A DNA stretch of 9,219 bases from Pseudomonadota bacterium (GTDB lineage Bacteria > Pseudomonadota > Alphaproteobacteria > Rhizobiales > Xanthobacteraceae). A program made the translations under genes and the position numbers. Position 1 is the stretch's first letter. Each line of letters starts with the position of its first letter. A model generated the notes under the pieces. That model saw only the letters and a list, made by a program, of their open reading frames with translations, was not told the DNA's origin and did not search any database. This document shows, in pieces, positions 1 to 6,290 of the stretch. Location of the stretch: assembly GCA_023392205.1 (NCBI GenBank), contig JAEVZN010000378.1:1-9219 (forward strand). Direction: 5' to 3'.

Positions 1-795
1 GCGGAGCATGGCATCGCGCCCGTGCTCGCAAAGTCGGGTGTCGGCGAGAACCTGCAGGACCATCTGCAATTGCGGTTGATTCACAAGGTCACCGGCGTGA
101 CCACGCTCAACGAGACCTACCGGTCGCTGCTCCGGCGCGGCATGATGGGCCTCGATTACGCGCTCCGCCGGCGCGGCCCGCTCACCATGGCGCCCTCGCA
201 ACTCGGCGCCTTCACGCGCTCCGATCCTCATCGCGAGCGGCCGAATATCCAGTTTCATGTGCAGCCGCTTTCGCTCGACAAGTTCGGCGATCCACTGCAC
301 GACTTTCCCGCTTTCACGACCAGCGTCGCCAATCTGCGACCGACCAGCCGTGGTCATATCCGGCTGCGCGGGACCGCACCGGACGAGCCGCCCGCCATCC
401 AGCCGAATTACCTATCGACGGACGAGGACCGGACAGTCGCCGCCGATTCTCTTCGCGTCGCGCGCCGCATTGTCGCCCAGCCTGCTTTGCAGCGCTTTCA
501 TCCAGAAGAATATCTGCCGGGCGACGTCGTGCGCGACGACGACCGGGACGGTCTTATCAAGGCTGCGGGCGCCATCGGCACGACCATCTTTCATCCGGTC
601 GGCACAGCGAAAATGGGCCGCACGGACGATCCGTTGTCCGTCGTCGACGAGCGTCTGCGCGTGATCGGGCTTGAAAATCTGCGCGTGATCGATGCATCGG
701 TGATGCCCACCATCACCTCTGGAAACACGAATTCTCCCACCATGATGATCGCAGAAAAAGGTGCGGCCATGGTTCTGGAGGATGCGTCGCGCTAA
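1..795 (+). CDS. GMC-family FAD-dependent alcohol/choline dehydrogenase, C-terminal part (5' end outside window)
   Basis: The frame is open from base 1 and ends at TGA-free codon TAA (793-795), so this is the C-terminal ~264 residues of a protein usually ~530-560 residues long; the N-terminal FAD-binding Rossmann part is missing off the left edge. The fragment begins with the family's GVGENLQDH stretch (about bases 40-63). The C-terminal GMC domain shows the active-site block FHPVGTAKMG, with the catalytic His at 592-594. This is followed by the NLRVIDASVMP and SGNTNSPT blocks, whose Asn codons at 724-726 and 730-732 cover the second active-site position (His/Asn in the family). GMC enzymes oxidise alcohols to aldehydes or ketones using FAD. 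Choline dehydrogenase (BetA) and alkanol dehydrogenases are close relatives, and the substrate cannot be told from this part. A same-strand membrane-protein gene starts 51 bp later and may be co-transcribed. Confidence 0.93.
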   Translation, partial: AEHGIAPVLAKSGVGENLQDHLQLRLIHKVTGVTTLNETYRSLLRRGMMGLDYALRRRGPLTMAPSQLGAFTRSDPHRERPNIQFHVQPLSLDKFGDPLHDFPAFTTSVANLRPTSRGHIRLRGTAPDEPPAIQPNYLSTDEDRTVAADSLRVARRIVAQPALQRFHPEEYLPGDVVRDDDRDGLIKAAGAIGTTIFHPVGTAKMGRTDDPLSVVDERLRVIGLENLRVIDASVMPTITSGNTNSPTMMIAEKGAAMVLEDASR

Positions 796-846
796 GCGTG
801 TGCTAACCTTCGCGATCCACACCGAATCGATGAAAGACTTCAAGAC

Positions 847-1428
847 ATGCCGCCGCTGATTGCGCGCATCAGAAACATCCTGCTGGATCCGCGCGGCGAA
901 TGGCCCCTGATCGCGACGGAGACCGGAAACCCGTGGCTCCGGCTCGGCATCTATGTCGCCCTGCTGGCAGCCATTCCGGCCGTGGCGGGCTTTATCGGAT
1001 CGACCTATGTCGGTGTCACGGTGTCGGCGGGAAGCTTCCGCGATCCACTTCATGTCGGCATCATAAAGTCTCTGGTCAGCTACCTGTTATCGTTTCTGAT
1101 CGTCGGGATGGTGGCGCTCGCCATTCATCTGGCGGCGCCGCTGTTCGGAGCCAGCCGCAATTTCCTCAATGCACTCAAGCTGTCGGTCTATTCTTTCACG
1201 CCGGTCTGGCTGGTCGGAATTGTCCTGGTCGTGCCCGGCCTGCGCTTTCTGTCGCTTCTCGGTCTTTATGCACTGAGGCTGTTATGGACCGGCCTGCCGC
1301 CGCTGATGGGGGCGCCACGCAAAGGCGTGCTGCGCTATGCGCTCGTCATCTCGCTTGCTGCGATCGCCATTGTGTTCGCGATGGCGGTGCTGCAGGCGGC
1401 AGCAACCGCGCTTCTGCTGCGGCGATGA
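847..1428 (+). CDS. Yip1-family integral membrane protein
   Basis: A 193-residue protein starting at ATG 847, with no strong Shine-Dalgarno visible (upstream is AAGACTTCAAGAC). A short N-terminal amphipathic part (residues 1-30, including an ILLDPRGEWP stretch) is followed by about five hydrophobic segments at roughly 32-52, 73-99, 110-130, 132-152 and 163-189. The layout and the 'DPRGEWPLIATE' opening match bacterial Yip1 domain proteins (DUF1282-like), which are inner-membrane proteins of unknown role. Conserved features seen here are the Pro-containing loops (SFTPVW, GLPPLMG). The gene follows the GMC oxidoreductase by 51 bp on the same strand. Its TGA stop (1426-1428) is one base from the stop of the convergent thiamine-diphosphate enzyme. 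The family call is fairly sure; no biochemical function can be given. Confidence 0.82.
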   Translation: MPPLIARIRNILLDPRGEWPLIATETGNPWLRLGIYVALLAAIPAVAGFIGSTYVGVTVSAGSFRDPLHVGIIKSLVSYLLSFLIVGMVALAIHLAAPLFGASRNFLNALKLSVYSFTPVWLVGIVLVVPGLRFLSLLGLYALRLLWTGLPPLMGAPRKGVLRYALVISLAAIAIVFAMAVLQAAATALLLRR

Positions 1429-1429
1429 A

Positions 1430-3820
1430 TCAGGGCAGCGCCTTCAGGTAACGCATCGGCGGTCCCGCTGTCAGGGCCTGCGCAGCGGCAATGATCGCAT
1501 TCGAATCGATGCCATAATGCCGGTAGAGATCCGGCAGCGATCCGGTCTGTCCGAAATGCTCCACACCGAGACCGCGGACACGATGGCCATGCACCGCGCC
1601 GAGCCATGACAGCGATGCGGGATGCCCGTCGATCACGGTGACAAGGCCGCAATGCGTGGGCACATGGTCGAGCAGCTTTTCGACATGCGAGCGCGCATTG
1701 GCAAGGCCGCGTTCGCGGGCGCGTTGCGCTGCGGTCCACCCGGCATTCAGCCGGTCCGACGATGTGACCGCAAGCAGTCCGATATCGCGGCGATCCTCGG
1801 CCATCATCCCGACCGCCTGGATCGCTTCGGGTGCGATCGCGCCTGTATAGGCCACGACGACCTGCGCATTCGGCCCCGGCCGCCGCAGCCAATAGGCACC
1901 GTCCACGATCGATTGCCTGAGGCTGTCGGTCATGTCGCGTTGCGGCTGCTCCAGCGGACGCGTCGACAGCCGCAGATAGACCGAGCCGCCGGTCTCGTCG
2001 CGCAGCCAGTTCCGCTCGGAGGCGGCGGCCTCGCCGTCCTTCTGGATATAGTCGAGCGCAAAGCGCAGAATGACCGCCAGTTCGTCGACAAAAGCCGGCT
2101 CGAAGGAGGCCAGCCCGTCCTGCGCCATGCCGATCAGCGGCTGCGCGATGGACTGGTGGGCGCCGCCCTCCGGCGCGAGCGTGATGCCCGACGGCGTCGC
2201 CGCCACGATGAAACGCGCGTCCTGGTAACAGGCATAATTCAGCGCATCCAGACCGCGCGCAATGAACGGATCGTACAACGTGCCGATCGGCAGCAGCCGT
2301 TCGCCTTCGATGCTATGCGACAGACCGAGCGCGGAGAGCAGGATGAAGAGATTCATCTCCGCGATTCCCAGTTCGATATGTTGTCCCTTGGGGGAGAACT
2401 CCCAGGCAAAAGTCGACGGGATACGCTCGTTGCGGAACGTATCGGCGACCGTCTCGCGAGAGAACAGCGCGCGGCGGTTTACCCACGCACCGAGATTTGT
2501 CGACACCGTGACGTCGGGAGACGTCGTCACGATGCGTGCGGCAAACTCGTCTTTTGATTTGCCGATCTCGTTCAGCAGCGCGCCGAAGCCTGCCTGTGTC
2601 GACATCACGGGCTGGATCGAGACCGGAAGCGTTGCAGGAATTTCGATACGTGCCGCAGGTTGCGTGGCTTTCCGCTGCGCGAAGGGCACGGCATCGAGAA
2701 AGCCCTGCAGCGCCTGCTCCGGCACGTCGAGGCCCTCGAAGCGATCCCATTCATGGCCGGGCCGCACATTGTTCAGTTGCCGGAAGGCATCCGTTTGCGC
2801 CGGCGTCATCAGGCCTGCGTGGTTGTCCTTGTGGCCGGCCATCGGCAGGCCGAAACCCTTCACCGTGTAGCAGATGAAACAAACCGGCCGGTCGTGATCG
2901 ATGCCGTGAAACGCGTCGCGCAAGGCCGGCAGATCGTGGCCGCCGAGATTGTTCATCAGGCGCGCAAGCTCGTCATCGCTGCGGCGTTCGATCAGCGCGG
3001 TCACATCACCCTGATCGCCGATCTCGTCGAGCAGACGCTTGCGCCACGCCGCGCCGCCCTGAAAGACCAGCGCCGAGTAGAGCTGGTTCGGGCAGGAATC
3101 GATCCAGGCGCGCAGGCGCTCGCCGCCCGGTTCGCGGAAGGCGGCCTGCTGCAGCGTGCCGTATTTGACGATGACGACATCCCAGCCGAAATTGCGGAAC
3201 AGCTGCTCGTAGCGCTCCCACAATCCTTCGCGGACCACCGCATCGAGACTCTGCCGGTTATAATCGACCACCCACCAGCAATTGCGCAGATCCTGCTTCC
3301 ACCCCTCCAGTATCGCCTCGAAGATATTGCCTTCGTCCAGTTCGGCGTCGCCGACCAGTGCGATCATGCGGCCCTCGGGGCGATCCTGTGCCCATCCATG
3401 GGCGCGCACGTAATCCTGCACCAGCGACGAGAACAGCGTCTGCGCCACGCCGAGCCCAACCGAGCCGGTCGAGAAATCGACATCGTCGATATCCTTGGTG
3501 CGCGACGGATAGCTCTGAGCGCCCTTGTAGCCGCGGAAATTTTCCAGCTTCTCGCGCGTCTGCCGGCCGAACAGATACTGGATCGCATGGAAGACCGGCG
3601 CGGCATGCGGCTTGACGGCGACCCGATCCTGCGGCCGCAACACGTCGAAATACAGGGCTGTCATGATCGTCGTGAGCGAGGCCGACGAGGCCTGATGACC
3701 ACCGACCTTCAGGCCATCGACACTTTCACGCAGGTGATTGGCATTGTGAATCGTCCAGGCGGCGAGCCACAGCACCTTCTTTTCGAGCGCGGACAAAATC
3801 TCGATCTTCGATGTATCCAT
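1430..3820 (-). CDS. AceE/MdeB-type thiamine-diphosphate 2-oxoacid dehydrogenase E1 (annotated 'transketolase' in many genomes)
   Basis: A 796-residue cytoplasmic protein. I chose ATG 3820 over an in-frame GTG at 3850 because GAGGA (3828-3832) sits seven bases upstream and homologues begin near this Met. The N-terminal transketolase-like ThDP domain has GHQASSASL (residues ~41-49), the ThDP/Mg motif GDAELDEGN starting at 157 and the paired Asn at ~188 in DYNRQSLD. That equals the E. coli AceE block ending NCNLQRLDG. The loop TVKGFGLPMAGHKDNH (~319-334) carries the conserved His pair. The pyrimidine domain has ELGIAEMN with the cofactor-activating Glu at ~488, and a C-terminal domain follows. 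AceE is ~887 residues; MdeB (2-oxobutyrate dehydrogenase E1 of Pseudomonas putida) is closer in length. It would decarboxylate a 2-oxoacid (pyruvate or 2-oxobutyrate) and pass the acyl group to an E2. No E2/E3 or methionine gamma-lyase gene is in view. The divergent Lrp-type gene is its likely regulator. The family is certain; the substrate is inferred. Confidence 0.88.
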   Translation of the reverse strand: MDTSKIEILSALEKKVLWLAAWTIHNANHLRESVDGLKVGGHQASSASLTTIMTALYFDVLRPQDRVAVKPHAAPVFHAIQYLFGRQTREKLENFRGYKGAQSYPSRTKDIDDVDFSTGSVGLGVAQTLFSSLVQDYVRAHGWAQDRPEGRMIALVGDAELDEGNIFEAILEGWKQDLRNCWWVVDYNRQSLDAVVREGLWERYEQLFRNFGWDVVIVKYGTLQQAAFREPGGERLRAWIDSCPNQLYSALVFQGGAAWRKRLLDEIGDQGDVTALIERRSDDELARLMNNLGGHDLPALRDAFHGIDHDRPVCFICYTVKGFGLPMAGHKDNHAGLMTPAQTDAFRQLNNVRPGHEWDRFEGLDVPEQALQGFLDAVPFAQRKATQPAARIEIPATLPVSIQPVMSTQAGFGALLNEIGKSKDEFAARIVTTSPDVTVSTNLGAWVNRRALFSRETVADTFRNERIPSTFAWEFSPKGQHIELGIAEMNLFILLSALGLSHSIEGERLLPIGTLYDPFIARGLDALNYACYQDARFIVAATPSGITLAPEGGAHQSIAQPLIGMAQDGLASFEPAFVDELAVILRFALDYIQKDGEAAASERNWLRDETGGSVYLRLSTRPLEQPQRDMTDSLRQSIVDGAYWLRRPGPNAQVVVAYTGAIAPEAIQAVGMMAEDRRDIGLLAVTSSDRLNAGWTAAQRARERGLANARSHVEKLLDHVPTHCGLVTVIDGHPASLSWLGAVHGHRVRGLGVEHFGQTGSLPDLYRHYGIDSNAIIAAAQALTAGPPMRYLKALP

Positions 3821-3955
3821 GGCCAGATCCTCGCCGGCACCGCCCGGCACCTGTCACCGTCGCATATGGCGATTGGCAGCAGCATTCAAATTTAGCTAAG
3901 ATAGTCTCCTATATTGGCAAATCGTGCCAATATGGCGATCTTATTTGGGTCATTC
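3821..3955. promoter_or_regulatory. Divergent promoter region between the E1 gene and the Lrp-type regulator
   Basis: This 135-bp AT-richer stretch separates the two divergent starts and must hold both promoters. Seen directly: the E1 ribosome-binding site GAGGA (minus strand, 3828-3832); a candidate plus-strand -10 TATATT at 3910-3915, which would start the regulator transcript near 3922 and give a ~34-base leader to ATG 3956; and a minus-strand TTGCCA at 3915-3920 that could serve as a -35 for the E1 gene, although no good -10 follows at 17 bp. The -10 and the -35 both fall inside the inverted repeat at 3911-3933, so a protein bound there should affect both genes. The promoter assignments are weak; the regulatory role of the region is likely. 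Confidence 0.6.
3911..3933. promoter_or_regulatory. Perfect 9-bp inverted repeat, probable operator of the Lrp/AsnC regulator
   Basis: Arms ATATTGGCA (3911-3919) and TGCCAATAT (3925-3933) are exact reverse complements around the 5-base spacer AATCG. The 23-bp dyad with a short AT-containing centre has the geometry of sites bound by Lrp/AsnC dimers. It lies in the gap between an Lrp-type gene and its divergent metabolic partner, the usual place for both autoregulation and control of the neighbour. It also covers two potential upstream regulator starts (TTG 3914 and ATG 3932), which argues that translation begins at 3956 instead. The dyad is certain from the sequence; its use as operator is inferred. 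Confidence 0.75.
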
Positions 3956-4423
3956 ATGCAGAATGCCGGTCTGGACGATATCGACCGCAGGATCCTCGGC
4001 CTGTTGCAGCAGGACGGCCGGATGAGCCTCGCGACACTGGCCGAGAAGGTCGGGCTGTCCGCCTCGCCATGCCTGCGGCGCATCCGCATCATGGAAAAGG
4101 CAGGCATCATCGCGCGCTATGTCGCCGTTCTCAATCAGCGCAATGTCGGGCTGCCGGTCAGCGTCTTCGTATCGATCAAGCTCGAGAGCCAGCGCGAAGA
4201 GGCGCTCAACCGCTTCGGAAAGGCGATCGCGCGCTGGCCGGAAGTGCTGGAATGCTATCTGATGACCGGACCGCGCGATTATCTTCTGCGCGTGGTGGTC
4301 GCCGATCTCGCGGCCTATGAGCGCTTCCTCAAACAGAAGCTGACACGGCTCGACGGCATCGCCTCCATCGAGTCGAGTTTCGCGCTCGAACAGGTCAAAT
4401 ATACCAACGTGCTGCCGGTCTGA
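3956..4423 (+). CDS. Lrp/AsnC-family transcriptional regulator, MdeR-like
   Basis: A 155-residue DNA-binding regulator. Upstream in-frame TTG (3914) and ATG (3932) exist, but ATG 3956 gives the usual family opening LDDIDRRILGLLQQDGR near residue 5, has GGG six bases before it, and leaves the operator-like dyad untranslated. Residues ~5-65 form the AsnC-type winged helix-turn-helix, with recognition segment LSASPCLRRIRIMEKAGII and the classic PCLRR signature. Residues ~70-150 form the RAM ligand-binding/oligomerisation domain, with YLMTGPRDYLLRVVV and the terminal ALEQVKYTNVLP typical of Lrp proteins. Family members sense amino acids or related metabolites. In P. putida the Lrp-type MdeR activates methionine gamma-lyase and MdeB, so a sulfur-amino-acid or 2-oxoacid signal is a reasonable guess here. 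Its TGA directly abuts the reverse stop of the convergent mepA, the two forming TGATCA. Confidence 0.92.
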   Translation: MQNAGLDDIDRRILGLLQQDGRMSLATLAEKVGLSASPCLRRIRIMEKAGIIARYVAVLNQRNVGLPVSVFVSIKLESQREEALNRFGKAIARWPEVLECYLMTGPRDYLLRVVVADLAAYERFLKQKLTRLDGIASIESSFALEQVKYTNVLPV

Positions 4424-5350
4424 TCACTCCGCAAGCAGCACGTTGCGGCATTCCGCGGGCAGATCGGACATTGTCATGTGCTTGCGCGGTTGTGTGGGTG
4501 CCGGCGCAGGCGGCGGGTTGAGGATGCGCGGCTGAAACCAGTAGTCGAGTTCGCTGCCGCAACCTTCACTGGCCGGCGTCGGGTCCTGCGGCTTGCAGGA
4601 CGGGCTGTCCTTCGGGCAGGCCATGCGCACATGAAAATGATAATTATGCCCGTACCATGGACGCACCTTGCTCAGCCATGAACGGTCGCCGGTCGCCTCG
4701 CGGCAGAGGGCTTTCTTGATGGCGGCGTTGACGATCACGCGCTCGATGGCCGGGTCGCGCGCCGCAGTCCGGATGATGGCTGCGTGTTGCGGGGTCCATA
4801 CCTTGGGATCGACATCGAGCCGGTCGGCGCGCACCACATTGATGGCGGACATCTCTTCGCGTTCGCGGCGCGTGAGCTCCCGGTCCGGCATGGGCGTGAG
4901 CCAGAGAGCGGCATCCAGCCCGACCTGGTGGCTCGCATGACCGGTCAGCATGGGACCGCCGCGCGCCTGCGCAAGATCGCCGACCAGAAGTCCGTTCCAG
5001 CCGACTTTCGGTGCGCGTTCGGCCAGCCGCTCCAGAAACCGGATCAGTTCCGGATGCCCCCAGTTGCGATTGCGCGACAGCCGCATCACCTGCCAGTTCC
5101 TGCCATTGACCGGCAGCGCGACGCCGCCGGCGAGACAGCCCCGCGTATAGAACCCGATGGCACGCGCCTGAAGATTGGCCGGCGCCGGCTTGCGTCCGAA
5201 CAGGTCCTTCGCAGGCGTTTTCGGATCGTTCGGGTTGGCCAGCGGCGGCAACGGCCTGGGATTGAGGCTACCTCTCTCCTGTGCATTGACGGAACCGCAA
5301 AAGCTCCCGCTAACCGTAAGCGCAATTGCAATTGCCAGAGCTGCCTTCAT
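4424..5350 (-). CDS. mepA: Penicillin-insensitive murein DD-endopeptidase MepA family, with altered zinc-ligand position
   Basis: A 308-residue exported protein starting at ATG 5350, with Shine-Dalgarno AAGAGG (5356-5361 on the minus strand). Residues 1-23 are a signal peptide (hydrophobic ALAIAIALTV, cleavage after VNA). MepA enzymes are LAS-type zinc peptidases (M74) in the periplasm that cut D-Ala-mDAP cross-links. Matching blocks are GCLAGG (~71), GHPELIRFLERLA (98-110), GHASHQVGLD (137-146), KVRPWYGHNYHFHVR (228-242) and, after a Pro-rich linker, a short Cys-containing tail. Against E. coli MepA as I recall it, H138, H141, H235, H238 and H240 match H110, H113, H206, H209 and H211, and six Cys (72, 216, 245, 252, 264, 301) match the three disulfides. 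The zinc ligand D120 however aligns with A148 (Leu-Asp-Ala-Ala instead of Leu-Asp-x-Asp), so activity is uncertain. The gene is divergent from an L,D-transpeptidase. Confidence 0.92.
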   Translation of the reverse strand: MKAALAIAIALTVSGSFCGSVNAQERGSLNPRPLPPLANPNDPKTPAKDLFGRKPAPANLQARAIGFYTRGCLAGGVALPVNGRNWQVMRLSRNRNWGHPELIRFLERLAERAPKVGWNGLLVGDLAQARGGPMLTGHASHQVGLDAALWLTPMPDRELTRREREEMSAINVVRADRLDVDPKVWTPQHAAIIRTAARDPAIERVIVNAAIKKALCREATGDRSWLSKVRPWYGHNYHFHVRMACPKDSPSCKPQDPTPASEGCGSELDYWFQPRILNPPPAPAPTQPRKHMTMSDLPAECRNVLLAE

Positions 5351-5439
5351 GCCGGCCTCTTAACGGTATTTTCGCGTCGAATGTACATCGTGAAATCCTG
5401 ACGGAAAGCGCGCTGTGCGGCAATGTATTGGAGATCGGC
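5351..5439. promoter_or_regulatory. Short shared upstream region of mepA and the L,D-transpeptidase gene
   Basis: These 89 bp separate two divergent starts. A loose plus-strand pair TTAACG (5360-5365) and TACATC (5384-5389) with an 18-base spacer, and a minus-strand TTTCCG followed after 16 bases by TACATT, both use the TGTACA palindrome at 5383-5388 as part of the -10. If real, the two promoters overlap back to back. Both box sets are poor matches to the consensus, so only the regional call is solid. The ribosome-binding sites at each end (AAGAGG for mepA, GGAG at 5430-5433 for the transpeptidase) are clear. Confidence 0.4.
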
Positions 5440-5907
5440 ATGCGGCTCCTGCCAAGCCTGTTCCTTGGTCTGACTTTCCTGTTTGGCCATGCAGCCCAGG
5501 CGGATGTCCTGGTGCGTGTCGACAAGGCCGCGCAACGCATGCAGGTCTTTGTCGACGGCGAAAAGCGATACAATTTCATCGTTTCCACTGGCCTTGCAGG
5601 CGGCCCGCCCAACGGGACGTTTCGTCCGCAACGCCTGGAGCGCGTCTGGCACTCGCGACTCTACAACATGGCGCCGATGCCCTATTCAATCTTCTTTCAC
5701 GGCAATTTTGCGATCCACGGCACAGACCAGATCAGGCGGCTGGGCCGCCGCGCCTCCAAGGGCTGCGTGCGGCTGCATCCGGACAATGCGGCGATTCTGT
5801 TCGATCTGGTTCGCGAACACGGAATGAAGAAAACTCGGATCGTCATCTCGCCGGGCCGCCGGCCGGCCGGCATGGCGCGGGGCGCCAGTTCGAAGGCGGG
5901 CGGCTGA
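5440..5907 (+). CDS. Small exported L,D-transpeptidase (YkuD domain)
   Basis: A 155-residue protein. ATG 5440 is chosen because GGAG lies six bases upstream and the peptide that follows is a clean signal sequence (residues 1-21, cleavage after the AQA of HAAQA). An upstream in-frame ATG at 5326 would overlap mepA and give no signal peptide. The mature part is a minimal YkuD domain: a beta-rich start VLVRVDKAAQRMQVFVDGE, the TPxG-like GGPPNGTF turn (54-61), SIFFHGNFAIHGT (83-95) and ASKGCVRLHPDN (105-116), with catalytic Cys109, Arg111 and His93. The usual S-H-G-C is S-K-G-C here, a variant I believe occurs in related bacteria. The family forms 3-3 mDAP cross-links or attaches proteins to peptidoglycan in the periplasm. 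No LysM or other wall-binding domain is present. The Arg/Gly/Ser/Lys-rich tail (139-155) is likely disordered. Confidence 0.92.
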   Translation: MRLLPSLFLGLTFLFGHAAQADVLVRVDKAAQRMQVFVDGEKRYNFIVSTGLAGGPPNGTFRPQRLERVWHSRLYNMAPMPYSIFFHGNFAIHGTDQIRRLGRRASKGCVRLHPDNAAILFDLVREHGMKKTRIVISPGRRPAGMARGASSKAGG

Positions 5908-6068
5908 CCGTACGGTCTACAATCTGCTTCCGCGCAGAGAAGCGCCGATTATCTCCACATCGCGACCCATCGCGTGCACAGGTCCAAGACCTGACTGATG
6001 CCGTGTAATGCCACGGTGCATGAGCGCGTATGACCCGCAATGGCGGGCCATAGCTCGCGGCAACAAGG
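5908..6068. other. Convergent intergenic gap with several short inverted repeats
   Basis: These 161 bp lie between the transpeptidase stop and the stop of the DUF1508 gene. I find no convincing ORF. Exact dyads seen are GACCGTACGGTC (5906-5917, overlapping the transpeptidase stop), CAGGTC/GACCTG with a 3-base loop (5979-5993), CCGTG/CACGG with a 6-base loop (6001-6016) and CCCGC/GCGGG with a 4-base loop (6034-6047). None is followed by a T-tract on either strand. They could form transcript 3' ends but are not classical intrinsic terminators. Confidence 0.45.
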
Positions 6069-6290
6069 CTATTTGCGTTTGACCGCCGCCTTCGATGCGC
6101 CCTTGGCGGCCACCGTGCTGTCAAGAACCTCAGCGCCCGGTCCGTTTTTCAGAATTGACTTGATCGCGTTTTTGGCCGCGGCCTTCGACGAATAGCCTTC
6201 GGACGCGAACATCTTCTCGCCGTTCGATGCGACAAAGCGCACCCGAAATTCCTGTCGCCTGTCCTTATAGATTTCAAATGTGTACGGCAT
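6069..6290 (-). CDS. YegP/DUF1508-family small protein
   Basis: A 73-residue cytoplasmic protein. ATG 6290 is chosen over an upstream in-frame ATG at 6377 because a strong GGAGGGG (6293-6299, minus strand) sits just before it and because the DUF1508 domain begins at once with YTFEIYKDRRQEFRVRFV. Residues ~2-50 form one copy of the domain: FEIYKD, an aromatic/basic beta strand, ASNGEKMFASEGYSSKAAAKNAI, the typical 'NG...SEGY..K..A..AI' pattern. The family is short, usually one or two such units, and its function is unknown. The remaining ~23 residues are an Ala/Lys-rich basic tail (AAKGASKAAVKRK) of a kind that could contact nucleic acid, though this is only a guess. The gene stands alone between a convergent and a co-oriented neighbour. 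Confidence 0.8.
   Translation of the reverse strand: MPYTFEIYKDRRQEFRVRFVASNGEKMFASEGYSSKAAAKNAIKSILKNGPGAEVLDSTVAAKGASKAAVKRK

Noticed and set aside
2660..3895. Long plus-strand open frame (411 codons) opposite the E1 gene, plus other long frames at 1622-2557 and 2262-2870
   Set aside because: They are exactly antisense to a well-conserved enzyme with clear motifs. The translations are Arg/His/Ala-rich and show no domain, as expected for shadow frames in GC-rich DNA.
3914..3955. Upstream TTG (3914) and ATG (3932) as starts of the Lrp-type regulator
   Set aside because: They lie inside the perfect inverted repeat, have no Shine-Dalgarno, and would add an N-terminal extension not usual in the family. 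ATG 3956 fits better.
5326..5439. N-terminal extension of the L,D-transpeptidase to ATG 5326
   Set aside because: It would overlap the mepA start, bury the signal peptide internally and lacks a ribosome-binding site. ATG 5440 has GGAG and begins a clean signal sequence.
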